The position numbers and the translations under genes are program-made. A stretch of DNA of 10,457 nt from Actinomycetota bacterium (GTDB taxonomy: Bacteria > Actinomycetota > AC-67), in the NCBI GenBank assembly GCA_005883175.1, contig VAYV01000011.1:1-10457 (forward strand). The letters are read 5' to 3'. A model generated the notes under the pieces. That model was not told where the DNA came from, did no database searches, and worked only from the letters and a program-made list of their open reading frames with translations. Positions 1 to 6,054 of the stretch are shown here, piece by piece. Each line of letters starts with the position of its first letter. The stretch's first letter is position 1.

Positions 1-1
1 C

Positions 2-736
2 TTCATGTCGGAGATCCCCTCGATCGTGTTCCTGCTGCTGATGCTGTGGCTCGCGTTGCGCGCGCGTGAGTCTTCCGGTTGGAACGCCGTCGTGACTGGG
101 ATGCTCGCAGGGATCGCCGGCGGCATCGCGCTTGCGGTACGTCCACAGCTTGTGTTGAACGTCGCCATCGCAGCTTTCGTCTTGCTGCAGAAGAAGGGGT
201 TCCGCGCGCGCATGGCAGCGTTCGCCGGCCTCGGTCTGATCCTTCCCGTCGCGTCTGTCCTCGCGCTCAACGCGCACGCGGCCGCTCGCTTCGTCGGCAT
301 GAGCGAGAACGGCGGCACGAACTTCTTCCAGGGTCACTGCCCTGTGAATACGATAACGACGGGCAACGATTCCACGGGCTTCATCGAAGTCGCGAGTCCT
401 GTTGCCGTCCAGACCGGTCGCGGGAACGACTATGTCTTTCCAACGCACGTCGCGTGGGAGCAGTCGTACTTCATCCGCCAAGGGCTGCGCTGCATGAAAG
501 AGAACCCCGGGGGCCAGATCGCCGTGATCGCTCGCAACATTGCCGATCTGGGGATCACCAGCGTGCCGTGGCCCCAATCGAACTATCGAGGCTTGCGACT
601 GCTCGTCAGGCCGACGAATCTCGTGTACAGCGTCGCGCTGCCCTCGATCATCGTCGCGTCGATCTTCTTGGCGCGCCAAAAGGGGCGACGCCGATATCGA
701 GAAGGGTGTTCGGGCTGGCCTTGGCCGGGTCGCTGA
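2..736 (+). CDS. GT39/ArnT-like membrane glycosyltransferase, C-terminal part (5' truncated by window)
   Basis: The reading frame is already open at base 2 (a Phe codon precedes the first Met), so this is the C-terminal portion of a larger gene. It looks like a polyprenyl-phosphate-sugar-dependent glycosyltransferase (GT-C fold, PMT_2/ArnT-like), which would transfer a sugar from a lipid carrier on the outer face of the membrane. Visible features: a helix in IPSIVFLLLMLWLAL, a pair of helices around GIALAVRPQLVLNVAIAA, a helix in AGLGLILPVASVLAL, then an extracytoplasmic segment with SENGGTNFFQGHCPVNTI, SPVAVQ and WEQSYFIRQGLRC. The motif GG.NF.QG.C is typical of this group from memory. The last helix, VYSVALPSIIVASIFL, is followed by a basic, non-membrane tail ending at 736. 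A one-base shift at 678-685 would add another helix and extend the protein to 822, so the 736 stop is probably not the ancestral end. Exact substrate is unknown. Confidence 0.7.
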   Translation, partial: FMSEIPSIVFLLLMLWLALRARESSGWNAVVTGMLAGIAGGIALAVRPQLVLNVAIAAFVLLQKKGFRARMAAFAGLGLILPVASVLALNAHAAARFVGMSENGGTNFFQGHCPVNTITTGNDSTGFIEVASPVAVQTGRGNDYVFPTHVAWEQSYFIRQGLRCMKENPGGQIAVIARNIADLGITSVPWPQSNYRGLRLLVRPTNLVYSVALPSIIVASIFLARQKGRRRYREGCSGWPWPGR

Positions 737-822
737 TCTCGGCGTGGCTCGAGCATCGCTCGGTTCGAAAAATCCGGGTTTCCTCGGTGGCGCCCGGCGG
801 GGCACAGGAGGAGGCAGAATGA
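678..822 (+). other. Probable frameshift site and orphaned C-terminal tail of the glycosyltransferase
   Basis: An AAAAGGGG run occupies 678-685. Adding one base here joins the upstream frame to the +1 frame and reads QKGATPISRR followed by the hydrophobic segment VFGLALAGSLISAWL, a convincing last transmembrane helix, then a short polar tail ending in TGA at 820-822. That stop overlaps the ATG of the next gene as ATGA, the usual arrangement in a coupled operon, whereas the observed stop at 736 leaves an 82-bp gap. Both facts favour 822 as the original end. A homopolymer sequencing error and a true mutation look the same in this sequence. Confidence 0.55.
806..811 (+). promoter_or_regulatory. 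Shine-Dalgarno AGGAGG deciding the 819 start
   Basis: A perfect AGGAGG lies 7 nt before ATG 819, inside the tail of the preceding frame. It supports initiation at 819 rather than at the internal ATG 894, which has only a weak GGGG upstream. Confidence 0.6.
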
Positions 823-1370
823 CGGACGCGGAACACAGAAGGGACGGGGATCGGGGGAAAGCCACGTTGCGAGAGACCAGAGATCGGGGCCGCATGGTGC
901 GCCGCCGGAACGTCGCAGCCGTCGCGCTGCTCGCGTCGTTGGCCGCCTGTGTGAGCACCAAAGCGAATCAGCCGCCTTCGAGCCCCAGCATTCCGACAAC
1001 CACCGTTTCGATGGGGCAGCGGGTCGAGACGACGGCGGGGAACATCGTGGTCGTGTACTCCCTCCTTCCCTCCGTCGGAAAAGCCCCGGGCGCGAACATG
1101 GTCCTCGTGGCCGCCGACATCCAGGCATGCGCGGGGGCCCACCCCACCACGGTGACCGGCGTCCAGAGAACCCTCTTCGTCGTGGAGACTCCGGATGACC
1201 ATGCGTGGCCGTCCGTCGCGGCCGTCAAGAAGCCCGAGCTCAAGCCGGCGCTGTTTGCGAAGCCGAAGCAATGCGAGCGCGGCTGGGTGACGTTCAGCAT
1301 TCCACAAGCGCAGAAGCCTGCGTACGTCGTCCTTAATAGCAGCGCGCTCGTGAAGTGGAGAATCCCCTGA
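819..1370 (+). CDS. Secreted lipoprotein with DUF4352-like immunoglobulin-type domain
   Basis: 183 residues. A basic stretch (MVRRRN, residues 26-31) leads into the hydrophobic AAVALLAS and a lipobox LAAC, with the lipid-modified cysteine at residue 44; a Ser/Pro/Thr-rich linker follows. The rest (about 65-183) is beta-strand rich: TTAGNIVVVYSLLP, MVLVAADIQAC, TLFVVET, and a closing RGWVTFSIP with a terminal VKWRIP. This matches the layout I know from DUF4352/telokin-like extracellular domains. C104 and C152 could form a disulfide. The chosen ATG 819 has a perfect Shine-Dalgarno and an ATGA overlap with the preceding frame. It gives an unusually long 25-residue polar N-region, so ATG 894, which yields a compact 19-residue signal peptide, is a real alternative. 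The TGA at 1368-1370 overlaps the next ATG. No enzymatic residues are evident; a binding or scaffolding role in the envelope is an inference. Confidence 0.75.
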   Translation: MTDAEHRRDGDRGKATLRETRDRGRMVRRRNVAAVALLASLAACVSTKANQPPSSPSIPTTTVSMGQRVETTAGNIVVVYSLLPSVGKAPGANMVLVAADIQACAGAHPTTVTGVQRTLFVVETPDDHAWPSVAAVKKPELKPALFAKPKQCERGWVTFSIPQAQKPAYVVLNSSALVKWRIP

Positions 1371-1921
1371 TGATCGATCTGCAGGAAAAGGTCGAGTCGA
1401 GTCAGGCCGGTCGCGCGGTCATCACCGGGGTGATGATTTTCATCCTCGCGTCACTCGTGGCGGCGAACATCCCCCAGACCTCGTACCTGCAGCAGAAGCT
1501 CAACTCGATCGTGCAGCCCGTCAGGGACAGCGTAGGGCTGGATCAAACGTGGAGCGTCTTCGCGCCGGAGCCGCGCCGGGAGACGTTCGCGCTCGACGCG
1601 AGCATCACGTACAACGATGGGGCCTACGATGTCTGGGCGGTCCGAACCGGCGATCCCTATAGCGCGGAGTACAGGCCCTATCGCTGGCAGAAGTGGTCCG
1701 AAAACGTGCGCTTGGACGACATGTCGTGGCTGTGGTCGCCGCTCGCCGTCTGGCTTGCGCGCACCCACAACACCTCCGTGCGGCACCCCATCCAGATCTC
1801 GCTCACCCGCCGGTGGTACATCTTGAACCCACCGGGAACGCATCCGTCGCGCGGGCCGTGGAACGAGTTCACGTTTTACTCGCTGGCGGTCACGCCGTCT
1901 GTGCTCGCCGGGGGCTCGTGA
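1370..1921 (+). CDS. Membrane-anchored HTTM-partner protein with DQxWxxFAPxP motif
   Basis: 183 residues from ATG 1370, which overlaps the previous stop as TGATG; GGAG at 1357-1360 is a plausible ribosome site. A GTG at 1355 in the same frame would add five residues. One transmembrane helix is visible near residues 16-34 (AVITGVMIFILASLVAA). The remainder is a soluble, probably extracytoplasmic domain beginning with DQTWSVFAPEPRRE (58-71) and rich in Trp and Tyr. From memory, short proteins with a Q-W-x-x-F-A-P-x-P motif commonly sit directly before HTTM-domain genes in actinobacteria (annotated as DUF5819 or similar), and that is the arrangement here: its stop overlaps the ATG of the HTTM gene at 1921. 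The function is unknown; it may form a complex with the HTTM protein. The frame is intact. Confidence 0.7.
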   Translation: MIDLQEKVESSQAGRAVITGVMIFILASLVAANIPQTSYLQQKLNSIVQPVRDSVGLDQTWSVFAPEPRRETFALDASITYNDGAYDVWAVRTGDPYSAEYRPYRWQKWSENVRLDDMSWLWSPLAVWLARTHNTSVRHPIQISLTRRWYILNPPGTHPSRGPWNEFTFYSLAVTPSVLAGGS

Positions 1922-2960
1922 TGGCCGGGATCGCAGCCGCATGGCGGCGCTTCTGGTTCGAGCCCCAGCCGACGTCGACGCTTGGCGTCGTCAGGATCGC
2001 GTTCGGCATCGTGGCGCTGGGGTGGACGCTTTCACTCGCAGCGGACCTCCGGACGTTCTTCGGTACATATTCCAGTCTCGACTGGCGTCGATCGTGGTGT
2101 TCCTCGGCATCCTGACGCTCGAGCGTCGCGATCCTTACATCTTTAACTCGGGTGACGTCCTTGTTCGCAACCTGGCCTTCTATCTCATGCTGGCCCCGAC
2201 CGGCGTGGCCCTTTCTGTCGATCGATGGCGCAAGGCGAAGGACCACTTCTGGGAGTTCCCGGCGCGAGCGCCGTGGGCGTTGCGTCTCATCCAGGTCCAA
2301 CTGAGCGTGACGTACGCAGCGACCGTCTGGGCGAAGGTGCAGGGAATGTCGTGGAACAACGGCACCGCCGTGTCCTATGCGCTTCGCCTCGGAGATCTGG
2401 AGCGATTCCACGTTCCAGGGTTCATCACCCATAACTTGCTGATCTCCAACATCATGACGTTGGGGACGCTCGCGCTCGAAGCGTCGCTGGCCGTTCTGAT
2501 CTGGAACCGTAAAGCGCGCCCGTACGTCTTAGTTCTGGGCGTGTTCATGCACGTCGCGATCGCCCTGAACATCATGGTCGGCTTCTTCTCGATGGCGATC
2601 CTTACCGCGTACGTGGCGTTCATACCGCCGGACACGATGACGCGGGTCATCGAAAGAGCACGGCTCCGCTTCCGCCGCGTCTTCATGGCGTGCGGGACCG
2701 CGTCGAGCACGCCGGTCGCGTGGGAGGCTGCGCAGGTTACGCCGACCGACCGAAGCTTGACGGTGACCTACGGGCTCGACTCCTGTCAGGACCTCGATCG
2801 CATCGAGGTCGGGTACAGGCGCACCGCCGTCACCGTCACGATCTTCGCAGTGCCGAACCACAACGCGTGCAGAGGCCTTCGTTTCGTCCGGACCGTGGAC
2901 GTACCGCTTCGCGAGCCGCTGGCCGGGCGCGACGTGCTGGACGGGGCGCCGGCGCGGTAG
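1921..2960 (+). pseudogene. HTTM-domain (vitamin K-dependent carboxylase-like) membrane protein, broken by internal deletion and frameshift
   Basis: The N-terminus is read from ATG 1921 (TGATG overlap; GTG 1918 also possible) in one frame: AAAWRRFWFEPQPTST, then LGVVRIAFGIVALGWTL and ADLRTFFG, the usual start of HTTM proteins. That frame stops at 2115. The family continues in another frame from about 2075: SRLASIVVFLGILTLERRDP, FNSGDVLVRNLAFYLML, then helices around LIQVQLSVTYAATVWAKV, LGTLALEASLAVLIW and VLVLGVFMHVAIALNIM, ending at 2960. In the family about 40-60 residues including a helix normally separate the FFG and RLAS regions; here almost nothing does. So this is a deletion plus a frame change, not a single indel. 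After the last helix (about 2635) comes a soluble tail with two cysteines (LDSC, HNAC). Biochemical function of bacterial HTTM proteins is largely unknown. An assembly error would give the same picture. Confidence 0.7.
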
Positions 2961-2963
2961 GGA

Positions 2964-4124
2964 TCAGCGACCCGCGTTGCCGCGCTCGAGCGCGCGCGCG
3001 ATCACCACGCGCTGGATCTGGTTCGTCCCTTCGTAGATCTGGGTGATCTTCGCGTCGCGCATCATGCGCTCGACGGGGAACTCCTTCACGTAGCCGTACC
3101 CGCCGAGGATCTGAACCGCGTCGGTCGTCACCTTCATCGCCGTATCCGACGCGAAGCATTTCGCGATGGCCGCCCAGTAGCTCACGTCCGGCTCTTTGTT
3201 CACGACCTTCATCGCCGCCTTGTAGACCAAGAGGCGCGCGGCTTCGATCGCCATCGCCATATCGGCGAGCATGAACTGGATGCCCTGGAACCCCACGATC
3301 GACTGCCCGAACTGCTGCCGCTCCTTCGCGTACGCGAGCGCGTGGTCGAACGCGCCTTGCGCGATGCCGAGCGCCTGCGCGCCGATCGTCGGCCGCGAGA
3401 AGTCCAGCGTTTGCATCGCATACGTGAAGCCCATGTTCACCTCGCCGAGCACGTCCTCGGCCGGCGCAACGTAGTTGTCGAGCAGCACCTCGCGCGTGGG
3501 CGACCCGCGGATCCCCATCTTGTGCTCCTCCCGGCCGAGGCTGAAGCCCGGCCGGTCGGCCCGCACGATAAACGCAGTGATGTTCTTACCCTTCGAGCCG
3601 TCCGGGTCTGTGACGGCGAAGTACGTGTATGTGTCGGCGATGCCGGCGTTCGAGATGAATCGCTTCTGGCCGTTCAGAACCCACGAGTCGCCGTCGCGAA
3701 CCGCGCGCGAGCGCATCGCCGCGGCGTCCGACCCCGACTCGGGCTCCGTCAAGCAGTACGCGAGCTGCCGATCGCCCCGCACGACGCCGCCGATCAGCTC
3801 CTTCTTCTGGTCCTCGTTCCCGGCCAGCATCACCGGCATCGACCCGAGCCGATTCACCACGGGGATCAGCGACACGCCGGCCGACACCCTACAGATCTCT
3901 TCAATGAAGACGCAGAACTCGAGCAGCCCGCCCGACCCGCCGAACTCCTCGGGGTAGCCGATCGCCATGAGGTCGTTCTTGACGAGCAGCTCGTGCATGT
4001 CGCGCGGATATTCGTCCTCGGCGTCGATCTGGGCGGCCCGCGGCGCGATCTTCGCCTCCGCGAGCTCGCGGACCGTCTTTCGGAACAGCTCAAGGTCGTC
4101 GGAAAGCGCGAAGTTCTCGATCAT
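2964..4124 (-). CDS. Acyl-CoA dehydrogenase (FAD-dependent)
   Basis: 386 residues, normal for the short/medium-chain acyl-CoA dehydrogenase family, which forms the trans-2,3 double bond of acyl-CoA and passes electrons to electron-transfer flavoprotein in the cytoplasm. Seen: an N-terminal helical domain (LRKTVRELAEAKIAP-type helix, about 11-28), the FAD/substrate signature AYCLTEPESGSD (122-133), GQKRFISNAG (152-161), the helix RQQFGQSIVGFQGIQFMLAD, and the C-terminal IYEGTNQIQR with the expected catalytic Glu at 365. The start was set at ATG 4124 because family members begin this way and because a -10-like TACGAT ends 7 nt upstream, suggesting a leaderless mRNA. The upstream TTG 4202 would add 26 non-family residues. 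It converges on the HTTM gene with only 3 bp between stops and no terminator. Chain-length specificity cannot be read from sequence. Confidence 0.93.
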   Translation of the reverse strand: MIENFALSDDLELFRKTVRELAEAKIAPRAAQIDAEDEYPRDMHELLVKNDLMAIGYPEEFGGSGGLLEFCVFIEEICRVSAGVSLIPVVNRLGSMPVMLAGNEDQKKELIGGVVRGDRQLAYCLTEPESGSDAAAMRSRAVRDGDSWVLNGQKRFISNAGIADTYTYFAVTDPDGSKGKNITAFIVRADRPGFSLGREEHKMGIRGSPTREVLLDNYVAPAEDVLGEVNMGFTYAMQTLDFSRPTIGAQALGIAQGAFDHALAYAKERQQFGQSIVGFQGIQFMLADMAMAIEAARLLVYKAAMKVVNKEPDVSYWAAIAKCFASDTAMKVTTDAVQILGGYGYVKEFPVERMMRDAKITQIYEGTNQIQRVVIARALERGNAGR

Positions 4125-4131
4125 GGGCGCA

Positions 4132-4137
4132 ATCGTA
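4132..4137 (-). promoter_or_regulatory. -10-like TACGAT for leaderless acyl-CoA dehydrogenase mRNA
   Basis: Read on the minus strand, TACGAT ends 7 nt before ATG 4124, placing transcription start at or next to the start codon. No Shine-Dalgarno lies between. No good -35 hexamer is visible, so this rests on the TAnnnT pattern and its position only. Confidence 0.4.
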
Positions 4138-4422
4138 CCGGGGCCGCAACAGGTGGCCCCGCCGGCCATGCTGCGGAGTCGAGCGGGCACGCTCTGCGTC
4201 AAACCCGCTGCCGTGTGGACGAAATGGGAACTTTTACGCTTAAAGGACTTATCCGCAGGGTAATCCCTGGCCTAGGCGCGGTAGGCGGCGGCTGCTGGAG
4301 GCCCCTGTGAGGCGAGGCGTGACGGAGCGAACCCTCATCCGCGCGCCCCCCGACAGTCGTCCGTGATCAGCACCAGTTGCCTGCTTCCGAGCAGGTATGG
4401 GGTCGTGGCATCCATCCACACC

Positions 4423-4428
4423 GGGAGG
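4423..4428 (+). promoter_or_regulatory. Shine-Dalgarno GGGAGG of the miniprotein gene
   Basis: GGGAGG sits 7 nt before ATG 4436 and decides that start over the in-frame ATG 4397, whose extra 13 residues would precede the signal peptide. Confidence 0.7.
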
Positions 4429-4435
4429 GAATCAG

Positions 4436-4630
4436 ATGATGCGCGGACGCAAGAAGTTGATCGCAGCGGCCATAGTCGCGGTTACATTCAGCGCGGCGGG
4501 GGGCGTCGGACATGCGACGACGGCGCCGGGGCAATGCAAGAAGCAGGGTCCGAGCAATTGCAACGGTAAGAGCGAATGCGCCGGACCTCATTTCGACATT
4601 TTGCCGTTGGGTCAGAAGAAGAAGTGCTAA
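4436..4630 (+). CDS. Secreted cysteine-rich miniprotein (64 aa), unknown function
   Basis: A 64-residue precursor with a textbook Sec signal: basic MMRGRKK, hydrophobic LIAAAIVAVTFSAAGG, and a probable AxA-like cleavage after GHA (residue 27). That leaves a mature peptide of about 37 residues. The mature part contains four cysteines (C34, C42, C48, C64), several Gly, Asn and Lys, the segment NCNGKSECAGPHFDILP, and a KKKC C-terminus. Four cysteines suggest two disulfides or a metal site. The ribosome-binding site is ideal, and a strong hairpin terminator lies 20 bp after the stop, so this is a free-standing single-gene transcript. I do not recognise the family. Possible roles include a secreted signalling, toxin-like or wall-associated peptide, but nothing in the sequence picks one. 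Lys-rich composition fits binding to an anionic wall or nucleic acid (inference). Confidence 0.7.
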   Translation: MMRGRKKLIAAAIVAVTFSAAGGVGHATTAPGQCKKQGPSNCNGKSECAGPHFDILPLGQKKKC

Positions 4631-4649
4631 CCGGCTTCGGCCGCGAAGT

Positions 4650-4678
4650 AAAGGACCGCCCGACACGGGCGGTCCTTT
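4650..4678 (+). terminator. Rho-independent-type hairpin terminator
   Basis: A perfect 12-bp stem (AAAGGACCGCCC against GGGCGGTCCTTT) encloses a 5-nt loop GACAC. The 3' arm ends in TTT followed by CGCTTGTT, a modest T tract as usual for high-GC bacteria. It ends the miniprotein transcript and separates it from the decarboxylase promoter. Confidence 0.85.
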
Positions 4679-4694
4679 CGCTTGTTGGCGCGCA

Positions 4695-4721
4695 TTGACC
4701 CTGCTCCACCCTCCGTATATC
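4695..4721 (+). promoter_or_regulatory. Candidate sigma70-type promoter for the decarboxylase (leaderless)
   Basis: TTGACC (4695-4700) is separated by 15 bp from TATATC (4716-4721). The -10 ends 9 nt before ATG 4731, so transcription would start at or within a few bases of the start codon. No Shine-Dalgarno is present, consistent with leaderless translation. The 15-bp spacer is short. Confidence 0.5.
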
Positions 4722-4730
4722 CCTTTGGCG

Positions 4731-6054
4731 ATGATCATGTATCCGCTCGAGCCCGGTCGCGATGAGATGCGCGCGATCGCCGAACGGGCCCTCGACTTCG
4801 TCGTCGACTTCATCTCGTCGCTTCCGGACGCCCCGCACGTGGACCTGGACGGTTTACCCGAAGCTCTGGCGCGGATCCGCAGCGACGCGCCCGAGACGGG
4901 GACCGGCTTCGACGAGCTGATCGACCAGATCGCGCTCGGCGCGCGCAAGGCGTTCAATCCGGCCGGGCTGGGATACATGGCGTTCATCCCGGGCGGTGGC
5001 CTGTTCACCGCCGCCGTCGCGGACTTCCTCTCGCTGTCGGTCAACCGCTTCGTAAACCTCTGGAACGCCGCGCCTGTGTTCGCCGCGATGGAGGCCGACG
5101 TAATCCGCTGGCTCTGCGGGATGTTCGACTATCCGATGGAGGCGCGCGGCATCCTTACGAGCGGTGGCTCGATGTCGAACCTGTCGGCGATCGTGACGGC
5201 GCGCGCGGCCAAGCTCGGCGAGGAGTTCGCCGACGGTTGCATCTACGTTACGGAGCAGACGCACGCGTCGGTCGCGAAGGCGGCGGGGATCGCGGGGTTC
5301 CCGTTGCGCGCACTGCGAAAGGTGCCGGTCTCGGACGAGCTTCGGATGGTTCCCGAGGCGCTGCAGCGGCTCGTCAAGGAGGACCGCGACGCCGGCCGGA
5401 AGCCGTTCCTCGTCGTCGCGTCGGCCGGGACGACCAACACCGGCGCTATCGATCCGCTCGCGACGGTCGCCGATATCAGCGAGACGCATGGGCTCTGGTT
5501 GCACGCCGACGCCGCGTACGGAGGCTTCTTCGCGTTGACGGAGCGCGGCCGCGCGCGCCTGGCCGGCATCGACCGCGCCGACTCGATCACGCTTGACCCC
5601 CACAAGACGTTGTTCCTGCCGTACGGCACGGGCGTACTTCTCGTCCGAGACGGCGAGAACCGAGCTCTCGCGGGACTTCCGCGGTTTGCGCGTGTGGCTG
5701 CCGCTGAAGCTCCACGGCATCGAAGCGTTCCGCATGGCGCTCAACGAGAAGCTCGATCTCACCCGTCTGCTTTACGAAGCTCTGAAGAGAGAACCGGGCT
5801 TCGACGTCCCCTGGAAGCCGGAGCTAACCGTCGTTCCGTTCCGCTACCTGCCGAAGACCGGCGACGCCGATGCGTTCAACCGGCGGCTGCTCGAACGTAT
5901 CAACGCGTCGCAGCGGATCTTCCTGTCGAGCACCCTGTTGAACGGCGCGTTCTGGCTGCGCGCGTGCATCGTGAGCCATCGAACGCATCGGGATCGCGTC
6001 GAGGAAGCAGTCAGGATCATCACGGACGCGGTGCGCGCGCTCGATGCTTCTTGA
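4731..6054 (+). pseudogene. PLP-dependent aromatic-L-amino-acid-type decarboxylase, frame-broken with catalytic-loop deletion
   Basis: Group II PLP decarboxylase, which removes the carboxylate of an amino acid to give an amine. From ATG 4731: N-terminal domain MYPLEPGRDEMRAIAE; FNPAGLGYMAFIPGGG (75-90); LTSGGSMSNLSAI (142-154); TEQTHASVAKAA; the cofactor aspartate in LHADAAYGGF (D260); and the PLP-binding lysine in LDPHKT (K292, codon 5604-5606). After LLVRDGE (308) the family frame is lost. It resumes in another frame at about 5662 with ELSRDFRGLRVWLPLKLHG and continues to the stop at 6052-6054, including RIFLSSTLLNG and LRACIVSHRTHRDRVEEA. Family members I know carry about 30 residues between these points; only about 4 bases remain. 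That segment matches the mobile catalytic loop (Tyr332 in pig DOPA decarboxylase). The unshifted frame runs on as unrelated sequence to 6140. The product, if made, should not decarboxylate normally; an assembly gap is the alternative. Confidence 0.75.

Larger units (their letters stand above)
4125..4435. other. 311-bp gene-free leader region with an AT-rich patch and structured segments
   Basis: This stretch separates the minus-strand dehydrogenase from the plus-strand miniprotein gene. It contains a locally AT-rich patch (about 4221-4252), and then GC-rich sequence with short elements in the order CGCTTAA (4237-4243), GGGTAATCCC (4258-4267), CGGTAGGC (about 4280), GCGAACCC and CCCGACAG (about 4349-4356). 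Several of these resemble pieces of ydaO-type c-di-AMP riboswitches, but the GGAGC..GGAACC block is not in its proper place and the closing P1 helix is not evident. A small hairpin CCTGC-TTCCGA-GCAGG lies at 4380-4395. No confident promoter for the downstream gene was found. Long reading frames crossing the region do not resemble any protein. Confidence 0.25.

Noticed and set aside
4125..4202. TTG start at 4202 for the acyl-CoA dehydrogenase
   Set aside because: The extra 26 residues are not family-like, and the -10-like TACGAT would lie inside the gene.
4227..4254. Possible ECF-type promoter (GGAACTT ... TTATCC) before the miniprotein
   Set aside because: The -10 part does not match an ECF consensus and a 170-nt leader would follow; too weak to call.
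3342..4310. Long plus-strand frame of 322 codons antisense to the acyl-CoA dehydrogenase
   Set aside because: Arg/His/Ala-rich with no family features; it is the complement of a well-supported dehydrogenase in high-GC DNA.
4512..4730. N-terminal extension of the decarboxylase frame upstream of 4731
   Set aside because: It runs through the miniprotein and its terminator and reads as Arg-rich nonsense; family similarity begins at 4731.
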